Source: Centroberyx gerrardi
Lineage: Eukaryota; Chordata; Actinopteri; Beryciformes; Berycidae
NCBI RefSeq assembly: GCF_048128805.1
Contig: NC_135997.1
Coordinates: 13,389,116-13,453,115, forward strand
Length of the DNA stretch: 64,000 nt
Direction: 5' to 3'
Made by a program: the position numbers and the translations under genes. The notes below the pieces were generated by a model that made no database searches, was not told the origin of the DNA, and saw nothing but the letters and a program-made list of their open reading frames with translations. Below, in pieces: positions 1 to 11,300 of the stretch (its first letter is position 1; each line of letters begins with the position of its first letter).

Positions 1-174
1 TTTAATGTTACTCTATTTATGTGTAATCTTGCCACCACTGGAAAAGAGGGTCCCAACCCTCAGTGTGTCCTCCGAGAACTAAATAAAGGCTGAAGAAGTT
101 ATGACTATTAAAAGCTGATTTGAAGCATGGAACCTGATTTTGTAGCCTGGTAAGACCATCCTGATCACGTGACC

Positions 175-450
175 TCACATTCTGTTTGGACTTCTAGCCG
201 CCCACATCGATTTCAGTGGGCGGGAGTACTTGCCTTGACAGACAAACTCCTTCAGCCAATCAGCGAATCCAAATTCAAACCCAGTCGGAAGAACGGCGAA
301 AACGTCTTTTCCACCGAGAAACTCCGCTAGTGCATACTCTTGTTCTTGTTTAATTGTTGTTATTGAGTCTATTTCTGCAATAACTGCACTTATGGCTGTG
401 TTTACTCTACTAACGTTAACGTTACCGCTCGTTGCTTCGGGAGACGCCAT
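175..450 (-). pseudogene. RecQ-like helicase N-terminal stub inside the transposon
   Basis: An open frame of 91 codons reads leftwards from an ATG at 450. Residues about 33-56 (IKQEQEYALAEF, then GKDVFAVLPTGF) resemble the Q-motif and start of the Walker A motif of the RecQ/WRN-like helicases carried by fish DNA transposons. The Walker A motif breaks right after LPTGF: the expected GKS/T is missing and unrelated residues follow to a stop. No ATPase can be made from this fragment. It is best explained as the 5' end of an autonomous element's helicase gene fused to its 3' terminus by internal deletion. The family assignment is from memory. Confidence 0.6.
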
Positions 451-483
451 TACTGTTTTGCCAGCAGCGGCCTGTATTTCATG

Positions 484-600
484 TCATCAACTACGACGCA
501 GTCCCTGATTGGCCCGGTTACGTCATCAACTACAACGCAGTCCCTGATTGGCCCGGTTACATCATCAACTACGACGCAGTCCCTGATTGGCCCGGTTACA
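484..600. repeat. Three tandem 39-bp repeats inside the transposon
   Basis: Units start at 484, 523 and 562, each beginning TCATCAACTACRACGCAGTC and ending GGCCCGGTTAC. They are nearly identical and exactly 39 bp apart, so they stay in frame and produce a spurious 13-residue protein repeat on the plus strand. They lie directly upstream of the helicase stub's ATG (which reads the other way), so they sit where its 5' UTR or promoter would be. Confidence 0.9.
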
Positions 601-3600
601 TTGTAATTTCAGGAAATCGATGTGGGCGGCTAGAAGTCCAGACTGATCCGTGGAGCGAAACAGAATGTGAGGTCACGTGATCAGGATGGTCTTACCAGGC
701 TACTGATTTTGTGCCATCACAGATGAAGCGCAGTGACCTTGCACTGACAAACTGGCAATTTTATTGAGCGCGAGCAGACTTGACTTTTTCCTGCCTGCGC
801 CGGGCGGAGGAGCACACTGGAGGGGAGTGTCAGTGTAAATCAGGTGGCACAGTGCAATGTTGGTTTCGTAGTGGGTCTGAACTCCCCTCTCCATTATAAA
901 ACTGTCAGTGCACCTAAGCAGGGAGCACACTGCTTGCAAAAGGGAATTAGAGGAGCTGATTTGATTGGCCATGATTGACGCCATGCAGCCCCTATCACAC
1001 CTACTGATAATTTATTTCTTCTATCCAACCCCTTTTACAACTGTGCCACAGGTGCGGCACCGCTGTGCTAGCACCTCTGGTCACGAAATTCTTTTGGTCA
1101 CACCCAAGTGCGCCAGTGCGTTGATTCATGAAAATAGGGCCCACAGTATTCTTTTGTTAGAAGCTGAAATTGTTTAGTTTCTAGCAGTCTGTACTCTATA
1201 ATATGCTAAGCTCTCAGTGCTTTCCATTGAAAACATTGAGAAAAAAGCTAGCATCTCCTTTTTTAGCTGGTAAACAGATGCTTGTTGCTATTGAAAACCC
1301 ATTGAAAGTGCAGTTTATTTTTGCTAAAAGCTGAAATATTTGTAACATGTAGCCTTTAGCATTTTGCATCCTAAAAGCATTCCAAGCAGGGACATAGCAT
1401 ATCCTCTCCATTGAAAATAAAAGCAAGAAGACAGTGTTGTTGAACCAGGTCCCTAGTGGACATGCCACCTGTCCTACAGTGTTTACATTGAGAGGTCGCT
1501 CTCATTGTGTATATGTGGTTAGAGCATTAAAGTCTAATGGAGGGCATGGGCTTTATCACCAATAAGCTCAATCAAAATATAACCAATTGTTATGAACTCT
1601 ACCGCATTAGCAGTTCTCACTGGATCACCCTTTAAGACTTGTTTTCAAGGAAGAGTTTGTCACCTTCTTGTTTTAATAAGGAAGAAGACAAGAAGAAAAC
1701 AAGAAGAAGAAGAAGGAGAAGAAGAAGAAGGAGCCTTACGGTACCAACCTAAATTGGTAGAATTAAGGAAGTTTTTAGTTCCCCTGTTAATTCAGCGATA
1801 TATAGAAAGCCTTCATTTTTGAACCATCTTTGGCAATTTGCTTCCACTAGTTCAACAACTCCCTGGTGGATACCTATACAAATCAGATGAGACACAGCGC
1901 ACACTGCTGCTGCTGCTGCTGCTGCACTAAAGGCAACGGTAAGACTGAAGCACATTTGTTCTGTGAGTGAGAATGGGGGCGTTTCCTGACTTTCCTTATA
2001 CACGCACCCTTTTATGTACACTGATATGCCATGATGTTTTACTATTACTTTGTTTACTGTAGGTATACAGTATTGTCTTTATGGGTTGATTTATGGGTTA
2101 AACAGTAGTTACCATGCAATGTCTACTAACATTTTATTAAGATTTCCTGTCTGTTTTTTTGTTGTTGTTTTTTTGAGAATTCATACAGTTAACTATTGCA
2201 TTTAACTACTGTGTGTGTGACAAATAGGCTACTTTATATGTATATTTATATATCAATTCACCAGAAATGCTTAAAAGTTAGAAATTTTATCATACCTTGT
2301 ACCATGAAGTTTATTCAGTAAAGTTGATTCAAATTATTATATTTTATATCTTTTACAATCATTAAAGTGTGTAACTTGAAAACAGGCTATTTAAATGTTT
2401 GAGGTTTTTTCATGTGCAAGCCTGAAATGTAGCCTATCTAGTTGAATACAGTAACAATAGATTACATCAGTAGAAAATGGTCCATGCTATGTTTCCTTCA
2501 GTTATTTAGGGGTGGTATCATTGTTACCATTTGCTTAAATTATTTGATAGAAGCCTACTTAATATAATCTTTGGAATACTAATGCATGCTGCTTTGAATG
2601 TTTCACTTTTACATGCTGTATAGGATAAACCAAACCAAGTAAATTATTCTTTGCATGCACCAGCATGAATAATGTTACAGGCTGTAAGATTTTCCTTGAT
2701 GAAAGCAACTTTTTTAAACTGTATTACTCAAGTACCTAAGAAGACATGGTGAGCGAAGACGATTACGAAAGAAAAACACTGCCAAAGGAGTTACAGAGTG
2801 TGGACATCGAGCTGCAGTCATTCTGGTCAAACTGATGTTCTGCAGAGGAGGAGTGCAACACTTCCTGTTGCGACGTACTCTGTATCCTGTTTTCCACAGT
2901 CAGTGGTCATGCGTGTCATTCCCCTCTGAGAGGTTCTGTGGGCGCACGATCTTGTGACCCTGCAGTGCGAGGCTTCTGACACAGACTTCAGACAGGAGAC
3001 TCCAAAATGTCACAGAAGGAAACTTTGTGTGTCAGCAGAAACTATGTATTATAGCACAAGAAAAGTACCACAAGTCTGTTTGGAAAATGTGAGTCTAGTG
3101 TCTCCTGTTAACTGTTGATTGACTAGAATAAACAATTGACCTCTTACATCAGGTAATCCCTGTGTTTTTAAGTATCATCTAGCCAAAAGTCAAATGTAGC
3201 TACAGTATAATTTGATATGCTGTAGATTGCGCTGCACAGAGATGATTAGTAGACTCTCTAAATAAGTGTGTACAGAGATAGCGGTGAGAGCACTGACACC
3301 TCCAAACAGTAGGCCTAGAGACTCGGGGGCCAGCTGTGTGACTGTGAAGTAAGAGGTGTCAGTACAACTGCTGGTGTGCATGGGGTTTTAGCCATCCGAG
3401 ATATGTATCTTGTGACTGCATTCAGACATAGAAAACTGTGAAGTGCTCAGTCACACCCTGTGGTGGGACAAGACCAAATATGTGCACGAACGCTTGGTCA
3501 GAGCTACTGCAGGGCACAGTATGTGTCTTCACAGTATGTTGAGTTCCCTTGAATACAAATATAGCAATGATGTCTACTTTAACACATTCAAGATACCTCA

Positions 3601-4489
3601 TTTGAATTTCTGTTTCTCCAAAGAGACACATTGAGTTTCATGCGTGTTAATATATGTGATAAAAACATATGGGCACTATCAAGAGGCAACACAATAAAAC
3701 ATAGAGGAAACACAATGTAGGAGCCAAAAACTTTTCAGCCAATTCAAATGTTTGGTTTCGGGGTTTTTTGCACCAGACCTTTTGGTTTTTGAGATATCAG
3801 AAGCAGCATTTATAATGTGATTGTTGTGTTTATTGATACACGCAGGGAAATTTTTCTTTTGCTTTCCCTTCTCCACAGGCAGGTCAGAGTGCAGGCCAGC
3901 TACAAAGCAGCACTTCTGGAGCTGGTAGACACTTCAGCAGGGCCTGTATAACAAAGTGAAACAGTTTTGGAAAGAAGGCACATGGCATGCGATGTTTCAG
4001 CATAATGGTTTTTATGGTCTTTTTAAAATTGCAATTGCAAAAATTACAAAATTCTGCCTCCGGTGTCACAAAAAAACAAAAAAACACAACTATTCCTTTA
4101 TGTGCAATAAGAAATAAATAGTAAACAGTTGTTAGTGGCAGTGAAGCTGATTTGTGTTTGAGTTGAGTTGAGTTTAACTGAATTGTGTGGAGTTGAGTTG
4201 TGTTGAGTGTAGTGAAGCCAAGTGTAGTGAGAAAGCAAAATATTATCTAGCATACTACCTGCCTGTTTCTGTTTAGCGTAATGTCTGTCTTACACAATAT
4301 ATGTTCATGTGTATTTAATTTCACGTTTCATGTTTAAATGCTATGCTTGTGTTTTGCATCAATATAAAGCGTCATTAGGAATATTCCTTAACAATATCTG
4401 CTCGGCTTCTTCCAATAGGAGCATACGGAAAGTGTGGTGAAATAAAGTGAGAGATTATTGATCTTCGTCCGAAAACTCTCTTTTCTCTT

Positions 4490-4612
4490 GCCCCCCTCTG
4501 CAGGGAGTTGGGAGCGTGTGGTCAGCAGGCGGGTGCTTGCTGACACGAGGGGCTTGAGCCTGCATGGGCCCTCGGGTTGAAGGACGAGCTCTTTAACCAC
4601 AAGGCCACCCCG
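4490..4612 (-). repeat. tRNA-derived SINE fragment
   Basis: On the minus strand the head reads GGGGTGGCCTTGTGGTTAAA, a good RNA polymerase III A-box context, followed some 40 nt later by GGCTCAAGCCCC, a B-box-like block. The 5' and 3' arms do not pair into a tRNA acceptor stem, so it is not a functional tRNA gene. The lower boundary is uncertain because I could not identify a tail or target duplication. Confidence 0.55.
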
Positions 4613-7205
4613 CCACAGACAAATTCAGAAAACCAATACAAAAGCCCAAATGGATCTAAAAAACAGATAACTCTCATCAAGACCTGGATCACACCGAACG
4701 CCAGGGCACAGAAATGGATTCATTTTAAGGCAACCTTCAAGGAACTGAATCTAAAAGAGAATTTCCCAGTTCCTCTTTTTTTTATAACATGTCACTGTGT
4801 GTGCGCATGTATGCGTGTGCATTTCTTAATTTCTTAGGCCACTAAAACGACCACACTCATATGTACAAAATCAGATCTCAGGGCATCTGAAAGGTCTGCA
4901 TTACAAATAAAAGGACATTTTAGTAGAGATCCAGATCAGATAAAATATATGTAAAAAAAAATAGCTAGCAGGCTTTTTTCAATAGTTAATAGTCTATTTC
5001 TATATCAGTTCACTTGTAACTCACATTTTAAAATGCTGTATACAACACATGCTTTGTGTATCTTCAGTACTTGAAGAATTATTAAATCAGTGTTAAGTCT
5101 AGTTAAAGTTAATACAATCTCATTATTACAGCAGAATTGAGCATATGTTTTAAATGAATTACACTTCAGCAGTTAGAAATAATGGTGGAAAAAGCAACAT
5201 TTCAATCCATTTTATTTTGACCATCTCTTTATTCAATCTATCTATAATGACAGATATTGGGTGAAGTAATGCATTTTCTCCATTGAATCGTTATTTCAAC
5301 AGACGTGAAAGGGTTTTCTTGTATTTCTCTCAAGAGCTAAGCACAGTAACTAAGCACAGCACTGTCTTTGTACTTTGCTTTTTGAGTGTTGAAGGTCTAG
5401 GCCTGGATGAAGTCAGAAAGACAGACAAAGGCAGAACCTGGGTCTACCTCCCCTCACACACTCACACACACACACCGAGGTGGTTTTAAAAGAGTGAAGA
5501 CAGTTTACTTGGAATGTACAAGTTAGTATGCATTCCTAATGAAATAATATTGTCCAATATTTTAATTATTTTCTTCCAATACCCATCAGTAATAACAGAG
5601 AGAGCATTCTTTACTGTCTGAAAAGTTTTCTTCAAAGTACATTAGAATAAAAGACAGGAGAAGATCACTGACTAACTGCCTGGTTACAACAAGAGTTGTC
5701 ATAGCAACCAACAAAGTGAAGGGAATAATCAGAATGACTGAAATGCCTCTTTGACACATCAGATTGCTTGGCTGAACCTAACTATCCTTTGTATAATGAT
5801 TTTATTTGCAAATGCAGCATTATGTCTTTCTATATGTGTTTGCTGTGTAGCATGTATGTACAGTAGAACTGTGTTTAAACAAACTTTATACAGTATTCAA
5901 TGACTTTATCACCCAACGCATGAACAATATGTCACCCTTAAATTAAAAAAGAAGAAAAATCACCCAATGTCGTTTAGATACACTGAAAATAGTTGTGGTG
6001 GAAATAGTGCTGGGCTTGCTGCAACGCACTCTGTGTATTAATATACTCGGAAAATGCTACTGTAAATGTCATCAGTTTTGCTCAGGCAGCTGTGATTAAC
6101 ATGGGGGCCAGCCGGGGTAGGCTACAGTGTGTGGTTTCAACAGCTCCTTAAACAGAGACAATAGCAATTATGGTCTACCATCAGTTCAGCATGAAAGCAA
6201 ACTGATAAACTGATGAAAAGCCCTTTAAATTACAACAGACATGAAGATAGTAATACAGCATATAACATGGAATGCCATTTAATGGGACATTGATGATATT
6301 GTTTTGCACCAAGGGCATTGTTTGTATAATTTAGAGCATGAGTAGTATTTACAGATAAATCAAGTAGCGAGCACAATGCATCCAATAGAAAATATTTCCG
6401 ATTACAATCTCTGCTGCAGATGTTGGTCAGTCAAGGACTGGTCATCATTAGTGTTCCTCTTTTTTTAATTTTTAATGTACCTGACTATGGTGCATACAGT
6501 ATGTCCTTGGTATTAATGTTTTAAAGTGGATTTGACCATGTTTTTTTAATGTGTAGATGAGATCTCAGCAGCCATGGGAATAAACTACTGATCGTGGTTA
6601 GAAGTTAAACATATCTTCAGTGTGATTTTGATCTTGCAGAAAGTAATATTTTGAGCACCTTGCCTTATCAGAATGGTGCAGTCTTCCTCTTAGGCAGAGA
6701 GCAACAATGATATTCATTCAGCATGGCCCAGTGCTGTTACTTTTCAACAGGTATTGTGGCGTCTGGGAGAAACAAATTCTCTAACACTCCTATAGTTAAC
6801 CATGACAAGACATTTACAGAACCTTTCTAGAAAGTAATTAATTAAAAATGCAAAAAACATTAAATGCTCCAGCTTTTCATTTTGAGGGTGATTCTCTCAC
6901 TTGACATGAGAAGGTTTTAAAGTGACTTGCTTCATGCATTCTGAACACAGACCTCATGATTTATTCATAGTATAGTGAGTATAGTGCATAATAATGCATG
7001 ACCTATCCACAGAAACAAACAAAATACATGAAAGGTTTTTGACAAGGATTTTGTAGTTTCTTTTCATAGTCATTATCGGTTTGGTGCAGATGGACTGTAT
7101 TTCCCCCAGGAATTGTTTAACAGTATCTCCTCTTCCTGATAATCATAATCTCCATTAACTTCTGTGGGGTTACAAAACAGATACCTTCATCTAATCTCCA
7201 AGCAC

Positions 7206-7207
<2 letters not shown>

Positions 7208-7246
<39 letters not shown>

Positions 7247-7258
7247 GTGTGTGTGCGC

Positions 7259-7289
<31 letters not shown>

Positions 7290-7385
7290 CACTTGCATGT
7301 GCATGTGCATGTGTGTGCGTGCGCAAGTGATCATGTGTGTGTGTCCATGTGTGTATACGTGTGTGTGTGTATGTGTGTGTGTGTA
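7208..7385. repeat. Compound (GT)n microsatellite
   Basis: Long GT/TG runs, interrupted by GCGC, ATGC and CATG variants. Translating it in any frame gives only Cys-Val or Thr-His runs, so it is not coding. Confidence 0.95.
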
Positions 7386-8244
7386 TTTTTGCGGCTATCT
7401 GTGTGAGTGTGTATATTTCCCTCGATAACACTTTTTGGTCATTTTGCTTCAGTATAGAATTATGCCAGTTTAAAGTTAGAACCTAGAAGTGAATGATGCA
7501 TAGTTGTTTACTCTATGTGAATATCACATATTGTCTAATAAAAGAAACATTTCTGAATCCTGTTTGTGTCGTACATGTAAATTGTAAATTTTTGCATATC
7601 ATCCCATTTAATTGTGATTAAATGTATCTATTTTTCATAAGTTACTAGAGTTATCAAAAAGGTTATAGCAAAAGCACAATATGTTAAACTTTGGTAGAAG
7701 AGTGTGGGCAGTATATTGTCATAAGTATATTATTGAATTTGAAGCCATGACAACACAGAATGGTAAACTCCACATTTCGTAGCAGATAACTGAACTGCTG
7801 TGGAATCTAAAGCATGTTGTAACTTAAGTGAAAAATATTTGCAAAAGCAAATGGAATGAATAAAATTAACCAAAGCTGAAAAATTAAACTTGCTTTGAAC
7901 AAATATGTAGCAATGTTTATCCTCTTTAAAACACTTTTTTTGTGGAGAGACTGGCCGTGAGAAGACACTTCATTATGATTGGCTGCTAAGGGAGGAGACA
8001 ATACAGGCAGATAAATGTGAGACTTTATGGTCTCCTCCTGACAAATCATCAATGGCCAGGAACCTTTACCAGACACACTCCGATGCTCCCACCCACACAC
8101 ATTTACAGAAGTCAAAAAGTTCCTTTTTCATTTTACAGTCAAACGGTGTGCCTTGTATATTTCATTTTATTAGAGACAACTACAGGCCCCAAAGAGAAAC
8201 TCATACGTGCAGACTGTACAAGAACAGAAGGACATTTTTGGTTT

Positions 8245-8364
8245 TCGTTCAGTGAGAGGAAATTTTGAAACATTGTGCAATGGTGCCGCAAAAGTTTTGA
8301 AAGATTGTGAGAGAGTATTGCCAGCAAAGAGCCTGCGAGTCGGTTCGTTGGAGAAGAGGTCTCC
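8245..8364 (+). promoter_or_regulatory. spi1 5' UTR / proximal promoter region
   Basis: Directly upstream of the spi1 start codon. ATTGTGCAAT at 8272-8281 is a near-perfect palindromic C/EBP site. GAGAGGAAAT just before it (about 8255) resembles the purine-rich PU.1/ETS site used in mammalian SPI1 autoregulation. C/EBP factors and PU.1 itself are known regulators of mammalian SPI1. I cannot tell the transcription start, so whether these lie in the promoter or in the 5' UTR is unresolved. Confidence 0.35.
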
Positions 8365-11300
8365 ATGTTGCATCCATACAGAATGGAGAACTACCTCATC
8401 TCGCCTGTAAGTATATTTTCTTTTATCTAAATTCTCTTGGCGAAGTCTAGTATCCAGGCGTTCAGTGTGTTCCTGTGTAGCTGTTTCTTTTAATCATGCA
8501 CCACACCTAGACAGCACGTTAGCAGTTAATAAGATGGAAAACATGTATGCAAAGCTGGATATTTCTGTATAGTAGTAGTTTCAGAATCAGATATTCCATG
8601 ATGAGATTGTCTGCTTCATTTTAAACGTAGAATACATACTGCATAAGGCTACTTTATACAATGTCCCACATGAAAATAGAGGTGTCAAGCACTACTGTCT
8701 AATCCTCACTGAACGCAGCTTATCAGTAGTAGGCAAAAAAACATGCTTATTTTGTCACTATCATGCCCCAGATCATGTTAATGGCACATCTGATTTACAA
8801 AGTTACATGTAAACATATTCAGAAACAATGTGAGGATTCATATTTCCTTTGATAAATGACACACATGATTCATGTGATAATGTGGATAATGTGTGTTTTC
8901 TCCACCACATAAACAAAGATTTCTGATCCATGACAGTTTCTCCATTCTTTTTTGCCCTTGCAGCCTCCCGAAGAAATGTATGATCCTGAGATCTACCGAC
9001 AACAAGTTACAGAATATTATAATCCATATGTCTTAGATGGAGATATCCAGCCAGGTGAGTTTAACTCTATTTAACATTTTGTTTATCATCATAATAAGTT
9101 TATTTTTTGTGACCAGTGTTAATTCTAAACACCACTTGCTGCTTTGAATTAAAAAATTTTCCTACATTTACAAATACAAAAGAAATCTCAGTAAATTGAA
9201 TTTCAGATGATACCACTATAGAGATTACATCACAATTGGAATTCACAAAAATAAACTGAATCATTAATGCAGTATTCTAATTTTTTCATTGATAGCCAAT
9301 TCATCAGTAATTTAACTCATTAAATAAAGCAACGTTGTGTTATGCGGTGACACTGTGCTTTTCTTTATATTATACATAAAAAGCATGTAAGTGCTGCAGC
9401 TGGAGCCTACCACATAGAATGGAACACAGGAAACAGATGCCATTTCTGTCAGCCGCTAAAACTACAGACATAGAACAACTTTCGCCCCATGGGGTTTTGT
9501 TGATACAGGAGAGGTCCTTTACTTTCTCTTGTAATCAACTGTTTTGAATATGGCACCAAAACAACGAAAAAGGGAAAAAACGCAAAAAGTTTTTGTTGGC
9601 CTGTAGCAAAAATTGTCCATACACAGAAAGGTTCAGCTGACATGTTAATAAAATGTATTAGAATCCTTAAGAAATTGAAATTAGGATAGAGTTTAACATT
9701 CATTATCAGTTATATCATTATAAGTGATTCATATTATTTCTACTGACATGTACTGACATGGTATGTTAAAGGATTATAAATAATAAGATACCAGATGTAC
9801 AATGACATGGCCTTATCATCCAGTTTGATTTATTTGTTATGAGTACAGTGTATTTTATAATATGATGACAGTACATCGGCATAGCATCCGTTGCATTAAT
9901 TTGCATGTGACATTTTTGTTCACTTCTGTTTGGTTCAGTGCTATTTCCATGCTTAGACTTGAAATTTCTCAAGCATTTAATGAAATTAGAGAGCTGTTGA
10001 AATTTCTCATTTAATAATTTGAACATTTTCTGCAAAGTAGTCAAAGACAAAATGAAAAGGAGCACAAATTAGAAGACAACTGCTGTGGTAATAGTGGTAG
10101 TGTGGCAATAAACAGGAAAGAGCTTCATGCTGAATCCTCTATTATTCTCCTCATAGCGCAGTTCAAGCAACCTCAGAGGCAATATGAGTGAGCAGCCTAT
10201 TGTCTTGAATGTTTATATGAATCATCTCTAAATGTTTTAACATCTATTATTACAATCAAATCATTCTAGGTTTCTTGAGGACATTTTCATGACTTTTGTT
10301 TCAAGCTGTGTGTCCCAATTAAAAATTTTACTGGGGTTCATTGCTGCTCCTGTTCAGAACAACAGAAACAGCCAAAGCTTCATTGTCTAGAGCCAACAAA
10401 GTAGTAATCTTACAAAAGGACAACAATAAAAGCAATGGACATCATGATATTTCTTACCTCCCCTATTTAGATCACTGGGACTACCACACTCACCATGTGC
10501 ACCCTGTAGAGTTTGAACACCTCCAAGAAGCCCACTTCACAGAGCTGCAGAGTGTGCAGCCTCTCCACCCCCCCACCCTGATCCGACATGATACGATACG
10601 ATACGACATGGAGAACCTGCTGGACCCCAACCTCGGGGCTCATCCCCATGTGTTACAGCAACCAGTAAGTCCCTCTATCACCCCGGACACACACACATCG
10701 CTGACAAACACACACCAGCAAAAACACACAAATATGCATTCATAAACAAACACACATATACATCATTAACACAGAAACAAACACATACATACACACACAA
10801 CCAACGTACGTGAATATAGTAAATGCAGTTAAAATGCAGAGAACATGAAAAAACATGGATACTGTGCAATGCCAAAGCTATTTTACTAAAGCAATAGGAA
10901 TTTTTATTTCTTATTGGTGAGTTGCATGTATTTACATTGTTGAGCATTGTGATTTTTTTCTTGACAAGAAATGTTGTTGACATCACTGACACAGATCTGC
11001 CAACTCACAAAAGGTTGATAAACTAAACCAGCTCATATAGTTGGCCAACTTGGTTCTATAAGGGCAATTTATTGACTGTAATCACTCACTGTTAAGGGAT
11101 GAGGTTGATGATGATGATGGTGATTATGAGGATGATGATGAAATGATGAAATGACAATTAAACCCCCCCCCAAAAAACGAATTCAACGAATGCTACTTAT
11201 TCCTATTGAAAGGCTTAGCTGATGAAGACTGTGATGCACAGTTGGTTTTACTACTGTTGACGAAATGCACTTATCGTAAGTCGCTTTGGACAAAAGCATC

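Larger units (their letters stand above)
143..702. mobile_element. 560-bp non-autonomous inverted-repeat DNA transposon
   Basis: The ends are inverted copies of each other, beginning TAGCCTGGTAAGACCATCC on the left and repeated in reverse complement at 613-702. The right arm is longer by a 17-18 nt insertion next to its GAATGTGAGG segment. The element is bracketed by a perfect 9-bp direct repeat, CTGATTTTG, at 134-142 and 703-711, which I read as the target-site duplication. A 9-bp duplication with long terminal repeats is typical of Mutator-like elements, but the helicase-like ORF inside is not a usual Mutator cargo, so the superfamily is left open. It looks like an internally deleted copy of a larger element. 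Confidence 0.8.
712..8100. other. Intergenic region upstream of spi1
   Basis: No supported gene. 712-1180 is GC-richer and looks like an old repeat that I cannot name. 1681-1734 is a purine (AAG-rich) tract and 1903-1926 a short CTG run. 2732-3070 has a short coding-like island (see findings). 4151-4215 is a degenerate GAGTT/GTTGA run. A tRNA-like SINE lies near 4490-4612 and GT microsatellites at 7208-7385. The rest is AT-rich and unremarkable by eye; distal spi1 enhancers could lie here but cannot be recognised. Confidence 0.6.

Noticed and set aside
432..680. Open frame with 13-residue repeats (VINYDAVPDWPGY)
   Set aside because: It is created by the in-frame 39-bp DNA repeats within a transposon and has no family match; it reads across the terminal repeat.
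4490..4612. A functional tRNA gene on the minus strand
   Set aside because: A- and B-box-like blocks are present, but no acceptor stem or anticodon arm can be formed; it is a SINE.
7117..7431. Open frames with Cys-Val or Thr-His runs
   Set aside because: They are translations of the GT/CA microsatellite.
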